NCBI GenBank assembly: GCA_031769625.1
Contig: JAUIMM010000124.1
Location: 9,498,001-9,562,000 of the forward strand
DNA length: 64,000 bases
From: Taudactylus pleione
Taxonomy: Eukaryota; Chordata; Amphibia; Anura; Myobatrachidae
Direction of reading: 5' to 3'
The notes under the pieces were generated by a model. It saw only the letters and a list, made by a program, of their open reading frames with translations, made no database searches and was not told the origin of the DNA. Below are positions 55,974 to 64,000 of this stretch, in pieces (the stretch's first letter is position 1; each line of letters starts with the position of its first letter). The translations under genes were made by a program, and so were the position numbers.

Positions 55974-56620
55974 ATGGATTTTCTTACCATTAAGAAGCTA
56001 GCAAAAGACAGCATGTTTAATCCAGTTTTACCAACTAGCTACACATCAGCTGGGAATCTGTGGTGACAATTGTTAGATCAAGTTTATAGTCAGGATAAAC
56101 TTTGTAATGATAGATGGAATGTTAATAACAAATCTAAAAGGTTAAAAATGTTAGCTAAGCTATTAGAAGTTTATGAAGACATAATTTGGACACCAGAGCA
56201 TGCAGAAATGTTAGCTAGAAGTATGTTGACTAAAAAAGAAAAAAATGCTAGATCAGAAAGACAATTGTAAAGAATGCACAGAAAGAGAAATTGAAATTGC
56301 GCAGTTATGCATTGAACTTAATACTGCAGATGAGAAAATGGCTACTACTGAGGCGCATATGGCACAGATGCAACAGGATCTGGATAGTAGAGCCCAAATG
56401 ATGATGAATATGCAGGGTTTAATAACTGATCTTTCTAATGCAATCAAAAATTTGTCTACAAATAATCCTCGGATTGATCTCACCGGATCAATACCCACAA
56501 AACAGGTTTGAGTATATAACAGGGAAAGTAGTGGTGCAACAAGGAACCAATCAAATTAATCTGATATGGCATCTCATGCAACACTACTTGATATCAGGGA
56601 TGATCAGCAGGGTTTAAGTA
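55974..56620 (+). pseudogene. Retroviral gag, 5' part
   Basis: An ATG at 55974 opens a frame with a stop just before 56070. The frame continues to 56270 and is then shifted to the one at 56245-56511. The product is Lys/Glu-rich, with a predicted coiled coil (EKMATTEAHMAQMQQDLDS) near the end. No myristoylation Gly follows the Met. The LTR element at 56626 cuts the gene, and the remainder lies at 61606-62769. Confidence 0.75.
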
Positions 56621-56625
56621 CCCCT
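56621..56625. repeat. Left target-site duplication (CCCCT)
   Basis: CCCCT directly before the 5' LTR, identical to 61601-61605 after the 3' LTR. Confidence 0.95.
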
Positions 56626-57923
56626 TGTCACAATCCTGGCTAGTTTTTACATTTTGTGACTTACCTCTGCCAGCTGCTCCATGGATCTGTGTTTGTAATT
56701 CTCCTGGGACATCTGATCTGGCTGAATCATGTTGGCTGTTACATCTCTGTGTGTGCAGAGCTCTCACCTCCCCACACTGATTAAACACCTGGACCCTGCT
56801 CTGTCTGTGAGCATTGCTAGTCTTAATTGGAATCACAGGTGTGGTCCTGATTCTCAAGAGTTGCAGAGATGAATACTCCCTCTGCATGCTGTGCCTTGCT
56901 CCACTCTGAATGCCACTGCCAGACCACCTGTCTGTATCCACCAATCGCTGCTAGACTCTAGGTATATAGCTCCTCCTCTAATAGCACTCAGTGCTTGAAC
57001 ATCTTGTTACATTCCGTGGTGTACAACTTATGCTATAGCTGTACCTCTGAGTACCAGTATGTCCCAGGCTCCTGCTGGTTCCTAGACCAGTGCTATCCAT
57101 AAGCCTGCTGTGTTCAGCTATCCACGCTACCAGCCTCTCACCTATGGCTCCCAGGCCGCTCCAAGTAGCTTCCATGCTACCAGCTTCTCCACACGGCTCC
57201 CAGGCCGCACCAAGTAGCTTCCATGCTACCATCTCTCACCCACGGCTCCCAGGCCGCTCCACGTAGCCACCCAGCTACCAGCATCTACCCACGGCTATCC
57301 AGCCACTCCACGTAGCCACCCAGCTACCAGCATCTACCCATGGCTATCCAGCCGCTCCACATAGCCACCCAGCTACCAGCGTCTACCCACGGCTATCCAG
57401 CCACTCCACATAGGTACCCAGCTACCAGCATCTACCCACGGCTATCCAGCCACTCCACGTAGCCACCCAGCTACCAACGTCTACCCACGGCTTCCCAAGC
57501 CACAACAAGTAGCTTCCATGCTACCATCCGTCTGCAAGCCCATCTACTAGTAACCCGACCAGCTCAGTCAGCCTTCCTGCCGGTCCCAGTCCGGTTCCTC
57601 TAAGTCCACTCACCTCACGGCTCATTAGCTGCACCAAGTAGCTTCCGCGCTACCATCCATCTGCAAGCTCATCTACTGGTACCCCAACCAGCTCAGTCAG
57701 CCTACCTGCCGGTCCCAGTCTGGTCCCTCCAAGTTCCTTCTGGTCTCATTCCAACATCTCAAGTTTCCAGTTCCAGTCACTCATCACCAAAGGCAGTTCT
57801 CACTGCTACCCACTTCTTTTGTTAAAAGAGCTATTCATCTTACCCATGGTTCCAGTCCAGCTGGCCTCCAGTGATTCCAGTTCATCACCTGATACAGGTA
57901 ACTCACTAACACCAACTGTGACA
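56626..57923 (+). repeat. 5' LTR of the gag-only element
   Basis: 1298 bp. GGTATATAG at 56961-56969 is a probable TATA box. 57250-57500 holds about five units of a 49-bp repeat (ctaccagcatctacccacgg, ctatccagcc, gtagccacccag). Against the 3' LTR I count seven differences in the first ~165 bases and about three in the next ~270. The gag start codon lies 78 bases before its end. Confidence 0.95.
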
Positions 57924-58407
57924 GTATGTTCAAGCCTAACGACGGTGGCGGATCAAGCTCCTAATCCTGGATCAAGTGCTTTCCGTAACCTAATCACTCG
58001 CCTGGATTCACAGGAGGTGGTACAGCATCAAGTACTACAGCTTCTGCAAATTCTGACTAATCGGCTAGATGATACCCAAATCTTACCTGAACCCCTAACT
58101 ACTTTCCATCAACTGCTGGAACAGCTACAGGCTCTACTCAGCAAAATCTTTCAGCTCATTCCTGAATTTCTTAGAGCTACCTCTGTCTCAACTAAAAACT
58201 CTGTCTTGGAATCTCTAAGAACCAAAGATTCTTACATGCCAAGTAAAGTGAGACATCGAAGTTACCCGCGCTCCAAGCTCTCTGTGGCTGAACGCCAGTG
58301 GCGTAAAGATTTACATCTCTGTCGCTATTGTGGAGCTTCTGACCACTTTATCAAAGGCTGTCCCCTTTGCAATTCCAGCAGTATAACAATGTGTCAACGT
58401 CTCAATG

Positions 58408-58530
58408 CCTGTTCCGGTCCCGTCCCGGATTCTGCCTGTTCCGGTCCCAGCCCGGATTCTGCCTGTTCTGGTCCCAGCCTGGATTCTGCCTGTTCCTGTC
58501 CCAGCCCGGATTCTGCCTGCTCTGGTAGGG
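58408..58530 (+). repeat. 27-bp coding repeat (ACSGPSPDS)
   Basis: Five units of gcctgttccggtcccagccc plus ggattct, in frame, directly after the zinc knuckle. Confidence 0.9.
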
Positions 58531-58539
58531 GACTCCAGT

Positions 58540-59125
58540 TGGCAAACCCAGGAGGGGTCTCCAGTCTCAACCCCAAGAGGGTCCTCAAGTCTCGTAACCC
58601 AAGACGGGGTTTTGAGTCACTCACCCCAGGAGGAAGTCTCTGTCCTCGCATCCCAAAAGGGGGGTTCATGTTCCATACCCTAAAAGGAAAAGTCGAGTCA
58701 GCTTCCCCAGAAGGGGATTTTGGGTCCCATACTCCAACAGGGAGTGTCAAGTTCTATACTACAGGAGGGGACCTTAAGTCCCTTACCCCAGGAGAGGGTT
58801 ACAAGAATTATGCCCCAGGAGGGGGTCTCAAGTCTCGCACCCCAGGAAGGAGCCTCCAGTCTTGCACCCCAGTAGGGGGTCTCAAGTCTCGCACCCCAAG
58901 AGGGGGTCTCAAGTCTCGCACCCCAGGAGGGGGTCTCAAGTCTCACACCCCAGGAGGGGGTCTCGCGCCCCAGGAGGGGGTCTCAGGTCTTGCACCCCAG
59001 GAGGGGGTCTCAGGTCTCGCGCCCCAGGAGGGGGTCTCAAGACTCACACCTCAGCAAGGGGTCTCAAGTCTCGTACTCCAAGAGGGGGTTTCAAGTCTCG
59101 CACCCCAGTAAGGGGCCTCAAGTCT
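58540..59125 (+). repeat. 27-bp coding repeat (GGGLKSRTP)
   Basis: About 20 units of ccaggagggggtctcaagtc plus tcgcacc. The first half drifts, and the last ten units are nearly identical. Within 58965-59090 the reading changes to EGVSGLAPQ, the same DNA in another frame, so indels inside the array have been tolerated and compensated. The TAA at 59109 sits in a diverged unit. Confidence 0.93.
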
Positions 59126-60337
59126 CATGCCCCAGGAGTGGGTTCCAGGTTCCAGTTCCCAGGGAGAAGTGTCATGTACTACTAATCCTGATCATGGTTC
59201 CTGTTCAGCATCTCCTGAAAATATCGTTCCAGAGGATGACAGTTTCTGTAGCCTGTTCTCAGCCTCGAATGTTGAAGCTGCTGTCTCTGGCTCCTCAGGA
59301 CTCCTTCCACTTCCTTTAGTTGGTCCAAGTACCGAACAGCTGTCAACTTCAGTGGTTTTGATTCCTCAACAATCAGAGCATCCTCAAGTCTCTTTCAGCC
59401 CTGTACCCGAATGTTCTCCACAATCCTCGAACACACAAACTTCATTGGATACTCCAGGATACATATATTTTGATGGGGACTTATCGCACTACTTTGCATT
59501 ACTGGAGCAATATGCTGCAATCATGGAAGCAGATCCAGCTTGTGGTATCACTCCTACCAACTTTACTAAGTACCTTCTCTCTTCCTTTAGAGGTAAGGCG
59601 TTGGACTGGGCCAATCCTCTCATCGAGTCTAAAGATCCTGTGCTTCTAAAAATAAAGACTTTCAGTGAAGCTGTTATTAAAGAGTTTGGTCTTAAACCCG
59701 TCAAATGAAATTCTAGTGAAATTCTCAGTTCTGAAAATCGATCCAAGCAGTCTGTCGGTCCTACTAAAGAATCATCCTCTGCTGAGTCCTCCACTTCCCT
59801 GAACATGAGATGTGCGCCCACCTCCTTGTCCTCTTCATACTGTGGTAACTCCCAAAACACCATCAAAATTGGTTATATTTCGCTTAGTTCCTCCCAGGAG
59901 TCCTATCAGTGTTCAAGTCTTACTAAACCTTCGATTTTACCTTTAGATACTGACTCGGAGTCTGAACTCAATTCTGCATATGATAATTCTCCATTCCCTG
60001 AAAACCATCTGCCATTCGACCCTGTCCTTTCCAGTTATGTGTTTCCACAGGAGTTACCAGAGATCCCATGTCCGTTGGTTGGCACAAAACATTCTCCCAG
60101 CAGAAAGAAGAATCGACGAAGGTCTTGAACCATCCCCTTTGAAGAATTTCCACTCCTGGTATCCCAATAGATGTAAGAATTAAGAGGATATCTAAAGAGA
60201 TGTTTCTAGAGTGATGGTGCCCCTATGGTTGAAGCTCCTGTAATGTCATGTTTGGAAGAAAGTTTTTCAGTTTCCTGGGTGTCTCATTTTTTCATGTTCT
60301 CCATATGTATTTATTTGGGTGTTCAGAGTCCACCCAT

Positions 60338-60351
60338 GAAGAGGGGGGTAC
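60338..60351 (+). promoter_or_regulatory. Polypurine tract of the gag-only element
   Basis: GAAGAGGGGGGTAC immediately before TGTCACA of the 3' LTR, the plus-strand primer site, matching the G-run plus TA layout of Gypsy copy 2. Confidence 0.85.
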
Positions 60352-61600
60352 TGTCACAATCCTGGCTAGTTTTTACCTTTTGTGATTAACCTCTGCCGGC
60401 TGCTCCATGGATCTGTGTTTGTAATTCTCCTGGGACATCTGCTCTGGCTGAATCATGCTGGCTGTTACATCTCTGTGTGTGCAGAGCTCTCACCTCCCCA
60501 CACGGATTAAACACCTGGACCCTGCTCTGTCTGTGAGCATTGCTAGTCTTAATTGGAATCACAGGTGTGGTCCTGATTCTCAAGAGTTGCAGAGATGAAT
60601 ACTCCCTCTGCATGCTGTGCCTTGCTCCACTCTGAATGCCACTGCCAGACCACCTGTCTGTATCCACCAATCGCTGCCAGACTCTAGGTATATAGATCCT
60701 CCTCTAATAGCACTCAGTGCTTGAACATCTTGTTACATTCCGTGGTGTACAACCTATGCTATAGCTGTACCTCTGAGTACCAGTATGTCCCAGGCTCCTG
60801 CTGGTTCCTAGACCAGTGCTATCCATAAGCCTGCTGCGTTCAGCTATCCACGCTTCCAGCCTCTCACCTACGGCTCCCAGGCCACTCAAAGTAGCTTCCA
60901 CATTACCATCTCTCACCCATGGCTCCCAGGCCGCACCAAGTAGCTTCCACACTACCATCTCTCACCTACAGCTCCCAGGCCACTCCACGTAGCCACCCAG
61001 CTACCAGCATCTACCACGGCTATCCAGCCGCTCCACGTAGCCACCCAGCTACCAGCATCTACCCACAGCTATCCAGCCGCTCCACATAGCTACCCAGCTA
61101 CCAGCGTCTACCCACGGCTATCCAGCCGCTCCACATAGCCACCCAGCTACCAACGTCTACCCACGGCTTCCCAAGCCACAACAAGTAGCTTCCACGCTAC
61201 CAACCGTCTACAAGCCCATTTACTAGTAACCCGACCAGCTCAGTCAGCCTTCCTTCTGGTCTCAGTCCGGTTCCTCCAAGTCCACTCACCTCATGGCTCA
61301 TTAGCTGCACCAAGTAGCTTCCACACTACCATCCATCTGCAAGCTCATCTACTGGTACCCCAACCAGCTCAGTCAGCCTACCGGCCGGTCCCAGTCCGGT
61401 CCCTCCAAGTTCCTTCGGGTCTCATTCCAACGTCTCAAGTTTCCAGTTCCAGGCACTCATCACCAAAAGGCAGTTCTCACTGCTACCCACTTCTTTTATT
61501 AAAAGAGCTATTCATCTTACCCATGGTTCCAGTCCAGCTGGCCTCCAGTGATTCCAGTTCATCACCTGATACAGGTAACTCACTAGCACCAACTGTGACA
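60352..61600 (+). repeat. 3' LTR of the gag-only element
   Basis: 1249 bp, with one 49-bp repeat unit fewer than the 5' LTR and a few small indels. It repeats the gag start codon region near its end. Confidence 0.95.
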
Positions 61601-61605
61601 CCCCT
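61601..61605. repeat. Right target-site duplication (CCCCT)
   Basis: Identical to 56621-56625. Retroviral gag sequence resumes here. Confidence 0.95.
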
Positions 61606-62769
61606 ATGATTTATCTTGCATTACCAGTGGTACGTACACTGGAATTCCCATTAACAAAGGTGGAAAATACTATTGGTTCAGAGGTACAAGAGTATAGAAG
61701 TGGATGGGAAGTATTAGATGCCACTTCTAGCTCTGTACAAGCCCACAATAGGAAAAAGGATTTGGTTTCTTTTAATCAACCTCCTCAAGGAAATTATATA
61801 AAGAAAACAAGAATCCTGTTAGATCTCAAAAGAGAATTTCCACAATATGATGGTAATGTAGATCCCTTCACTTCATGCGATATTTTTGAGGGACATTGTA
61901 CACAACTTAGTGTAGCCCCAGAAGATCGCATGGATTTGTTCAAATTGTGGTTACCCATTCACCTCAGTCAAAGGTATAACATCACTGGGGACTCTGCCCC
62001 CAAAAATGGCTGTTACCATGACAGAGAGGAAAGACTTTCTGCACTTATGATTTTAACAACAGGACATAAGGAAGTAACTCCCAACATCCTTGCTAACTTT
62101 AAACCCACCATACAACATGAGCCATTAGCTCTATGTGGTAGGTTTGAAGCCATGTATATGACTATAACCAATGACCATAGATCCCATACTCCACCAGGCA
62201 TGATTTGCACATTTGTGGAAAAATTCACATACACAAATGTCAATCTGCACACAATGGCAGAAAGGGAAACCACAATTGCAGGTGCAGCCAGAATAATTGA
62301 GGACTTCAGAAAAGAACTATTGAGTTCTAAGAAATCTGTCCAAGTTAGGCAACATGATATGCACAGAGGCATAAGGAAAGAATGCCACCATACATACCGT
62401 GAACATGGTCAAACAGTATTTCAGTCTTCTGCTCCACCAGCAGAGACTGAGAATCTGATTTGTTACAGGTGTAGACAGAAGGGACACATAAGAAGAGATT
62501 GTCCTAAACAATTCCCTGTCCAATCAGGAAATACTAATGGCTTCAAAAAGCGATATAGTAATTCCGTATGGACAAAACAATTTGCCCATCCCACATTTAC
62601 AGAAAAGTGTGGCAACTTTAAATGTGCAAGCAGAAAAGAATTCTGCTCCACAGGTAAAGACAGCACAACAAAAAGAAGTAGCAGTCTGTACAACAGAAGT
62701 TCCCACAGGAATTCTGATGCAGATGGATTGAAGGTCAGGAACCCCAAAGGATCTGTCACCAATATGTAA
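61606..62769 (+). pseudogene. Retroviral gag, capsid and nucleocapsid part
   Basis: An open frame of 387 codons after the inserted element: a region around LDLKREFPQYDGNVDPFTSC, a capsid-like helical domain (DLFKLWLPIHLS, MYMTITNDH, HTPPGMICTFVEKF), and a single CX2CX4HX4C knuckle CYRCRQKGHIRRDC. Capsid and nucleocapsid build the virion core and bind genomic RNA. It is separated from the 5' gag by the LTR element and is not functional as found. Confidence 0.82.
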
Positions 62770-63832
62770 CCTCATATTGGATCCTTCAGGGATACCCCAT
62801 ATCATGGCAAAAATAAAAAACATTTGGTTGCAAATCATGCTTGACACTGGAGCTGAAATTTTAATGAAATTTCATTGGAACATGATTTAGACCCAGATAG
62901 CCCTCAGTGTATCGTGGTCGGCTTTGATCATGAACGGGGGGGGTGAGAGCTCATAGGATTAATGAGGTCCATGTAGAAATCAGCAGTGATTTCTCATTAA
63001 CCATCCCAATGTGGTATTACACAGGATCCGATAATATCATTGGAACTGATGTAATGGCACAAAATGGCTGGTTTCTGGATCTGGCAAATGGTATGATATG
63101 GAGGGGTCCCAGAAAATCAAAGATTTGTGTTATACAACGGTATTTTCTGAGCTCACCCATACACACAAAACTGAAAAACAACATGCTTGTCCATAAATGG
63201 CCAGAGGTTTCTCACAACAAAGACCTTGAACCTATTGTGTACAAGTATCCAGAATTATGGGCACAAGATAAAAATGATTGTGGAAGAATTGTTGATGTTC
63301 AGGTAGACATTCAAGGGCCAGATCCACTGCCACAGCGGCAATATCGATTCCCCCCTGAAGCTATGGAATCTGTTGTAGAATCTGTAGCAGATTTAGAAGA
63401 TAGGGGAGTGGTCATAAAGGGAAGTTCAAAGTGCAATAATCCTTTATGGCCTGTTAAGAAGAAAGATACGAACACGTGAAGACTCACAATTGATCTCCGG
63501 GTTCTGAACAAATACACCCCATGTCAGCACAGGTAGTTGCAGAAACACCAGACATAATGGTGAGGATAAATGGCAAAAGCCAAGTGTTCTTAACCATTGA
63601 TGTGGCTAATGGATTTTTTTCCATAGCTTTGACTGAAGGTTACAGGTACAAGTTTGCTTTCACTGTACATGATACGCAATACATGTTCTGCATACTACCC
63701 CAAAGGTTACATAGTAGTTCAACTTATTTTCACCAGGCATTAGCAGCAGTGCTGAGTGTTTTCTCATGCCCAGAATGCCTGTTGGATAATGGACCTCAGT
63801 GGAAGGAATATCAAAATCTGTCACAAGGCTAA
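62770..63832 (+). pseudogene. Retroviral protease and RT N-terminus
   Basis: MLDTGAEI near 62837-62860 is the retropepsin active-site box. The frame changes at the G-run near 62936. A region with NIIGTDVMAQNGWF follows (protease C-terminal type), then RT blocks QRQYRFPPEAMESV, LWPVKKKDT, a stop, IDLRVLNKYTP and FLTIDVANGFFSIAL with the first RT Asp. After FHQALAAVLS (about 63760) the text jumps to non-homologous sequence and no YXDD box follows, so the palm, thumb and connection are deleted. Several frame changes; inactive. Confidence 0.8.
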
Positions 63833-64000
63833 GTATGTCCTTTCCCAGTTGTTAAACACAACTGGAACAGAACATGATTGTGGTCAGGTAACACATTCCT
63901 TTACTACACCATTCTTTAGACAGGTAGTGCACCCTGATGACAGAATCATCTTTGTTGATGGGTCATGTTTTCATCTTGATGGATCATATGTGACAGGATA
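63833..64000 (+). pseudogene. Retroviral RNase H start, cut by window edge
   Basis: FTTPFFRQVVHPDDRIIFV then VDGSCF gives the DGS motif with the first catalytic Asp of retroviral RNase H. Only about 55 codons are visible. Confidence 0.7.

Larger units (their letters stand above)
57846..60128 (+). pseudogene. Gag-like protein with knuckle before capsid and 9-residue repeats
   Basis: One frame of about 760 codons from ATG 57846 (context acccATGG), interrupted only by stops at 59109-59111 (in the repeats) and 59706-59708. In order: Ser-rich start; QHQVLQLLQILTNRLDD coiled coil like Gypsy Gag; basic VAERQWRKDLH and the CX2CX4HX4C knuckle CRYCGASDHFIKGC; five ACSGPSPDS repeats; about 20 GGGLKSRTP-type repeats; then a capsid-like domain (YIYFDGDLSHYFALLEQY, FTKYLLSSFRGKALDWANPL); and a Ser/Glu-rich tail ending KKNRRRS. 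The normal capsid position between coiled coil and knuckle is empty. It presumably binds RNA and assembles particles; this is inferred. Confidence 0.8.
56626..61600 (+). mobile_element. Gag-only LTR retrotransposon inside the retrovirus
   Basis: A 4975-bp element with two LTRs (56626-57923, 60352-61600), TGTCACA...TGTGACA tips and the perfect 5-bp duplication CCCCT. Its internal region encodes only a Gag-like frame; no protease, RT, RNase H or integrase motif is seen in any frame. It therefore depends on enzymes from another element, probably a Gypsy whose LTR tips and polypurine tract it shares. Its orientation matches that of the host retrovirus. Confidence 0.95.
53257..64000 (+). mobile_element. 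Endogenous retrovirus, 5' portion
   Basis: In order: LTR with TATA and polyadenylation signal, a primer-binding site complementary to tRNA-Lys3, a 650-base leader, gag (matrix-like part, capsid, single zinc knuckle), protease, RT start and RNase H start. It runs off the right edge, so env and the 3' LTR are unseen. It is disrupted by a Harbinger-like MITE, an LTR element in gag, and several stops and frameshifts. RT motifs resemble gamma/epsilon-type retroviruses, but the classification is tentative. Confidence 0.85.

Noticed and set aside
58394..58946. Minus-strand frames in the repeat region
   Set aside because: Antisense of the 27-bp coding repeats; the plus strand has the zinc knuckle and the continuous frame.

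Overview
This looks like vertebrate nuclear DNA, most likely from an amphibian with a large genome (probably a frog). I found no host gene, tRNA, rRNA or snRNA that I can support. The window is almost wholly a nested graveyard of transposable elements. The amphibian call is inference: it rests on the mix of Ty3/Gypsy elements whose LTRs begin TGTCAC, hAT-Ac, Tc1, L2, a Penelope-like element with a GIY-YIG domain, Harbinger-like MITEs and an endogenous retrovirus.

Layout. 1-5907: a minus-strand Gypsy element (copy 1), decayed, interrupted by two 3-bp-TSD MITEs and by a 387-bp insertion with a 10-bp target duplication. 5908-8709: unresolved DNA with one MITE. 8710-15460: a structurally complete hAT element (8-bp TSD, TIRs, minus-strand transposase with two stops and one frameshift, and a 156-bp tandem array just upstream of its start codon). 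15461-23770: gene-free DNA with several MITEs, a hairpin, minisatellites and a Tc1 end. 23773-32527: Gypsy copy 2, a minus-strand chromovirus type, split in its reverse transcriptase by an L2 LINE whose ORF is open for 1009 codons (26355-29384). 32528-34863: Penelope-like element. 35165-36575: Tc1 element. 36587-37193: probable solo LTR. 37671-38197: a second Tc1/mariner family. 38500-42935: a GC-rich composite of hairpin minisatellites and a 1.27-kb imperfect palindrome. 43158-45637: a TIR element and a foldback element with 300-bp arms. 46892-48163: a truncated second copy of the hAT. 48827-49087: an L2-like 3' tail. 50955-53256: GATA-rich arrays interrupted by a 1.7-kb segment. 53257-64000: 5' part of an endogenous retrovirus (LTR, tRNA-Lys3-type primer site, gag, protease, RT and RNase H remnants). 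Its gag is split by a complete LTR element at 56626-61600 flanked by a perfect 5-bp duplication.

The most unusual object is that last LTR element. It has no recognisable pol. Its single frame (57846-60128, two stops) carries a coiled-coil region, then a CCHC zinc knuckle, then Cys/Ser/Pro and GGGLKSRTP-type 9-residue repeats, then a capsid-like domain: the reverse of normal Gag order. Its start codon lies inside the 5' LTR. The intact L2 ORF and the exact TSDs of several nested elements suggest comparatively recent activity in a genome that otherwise decays old copies.
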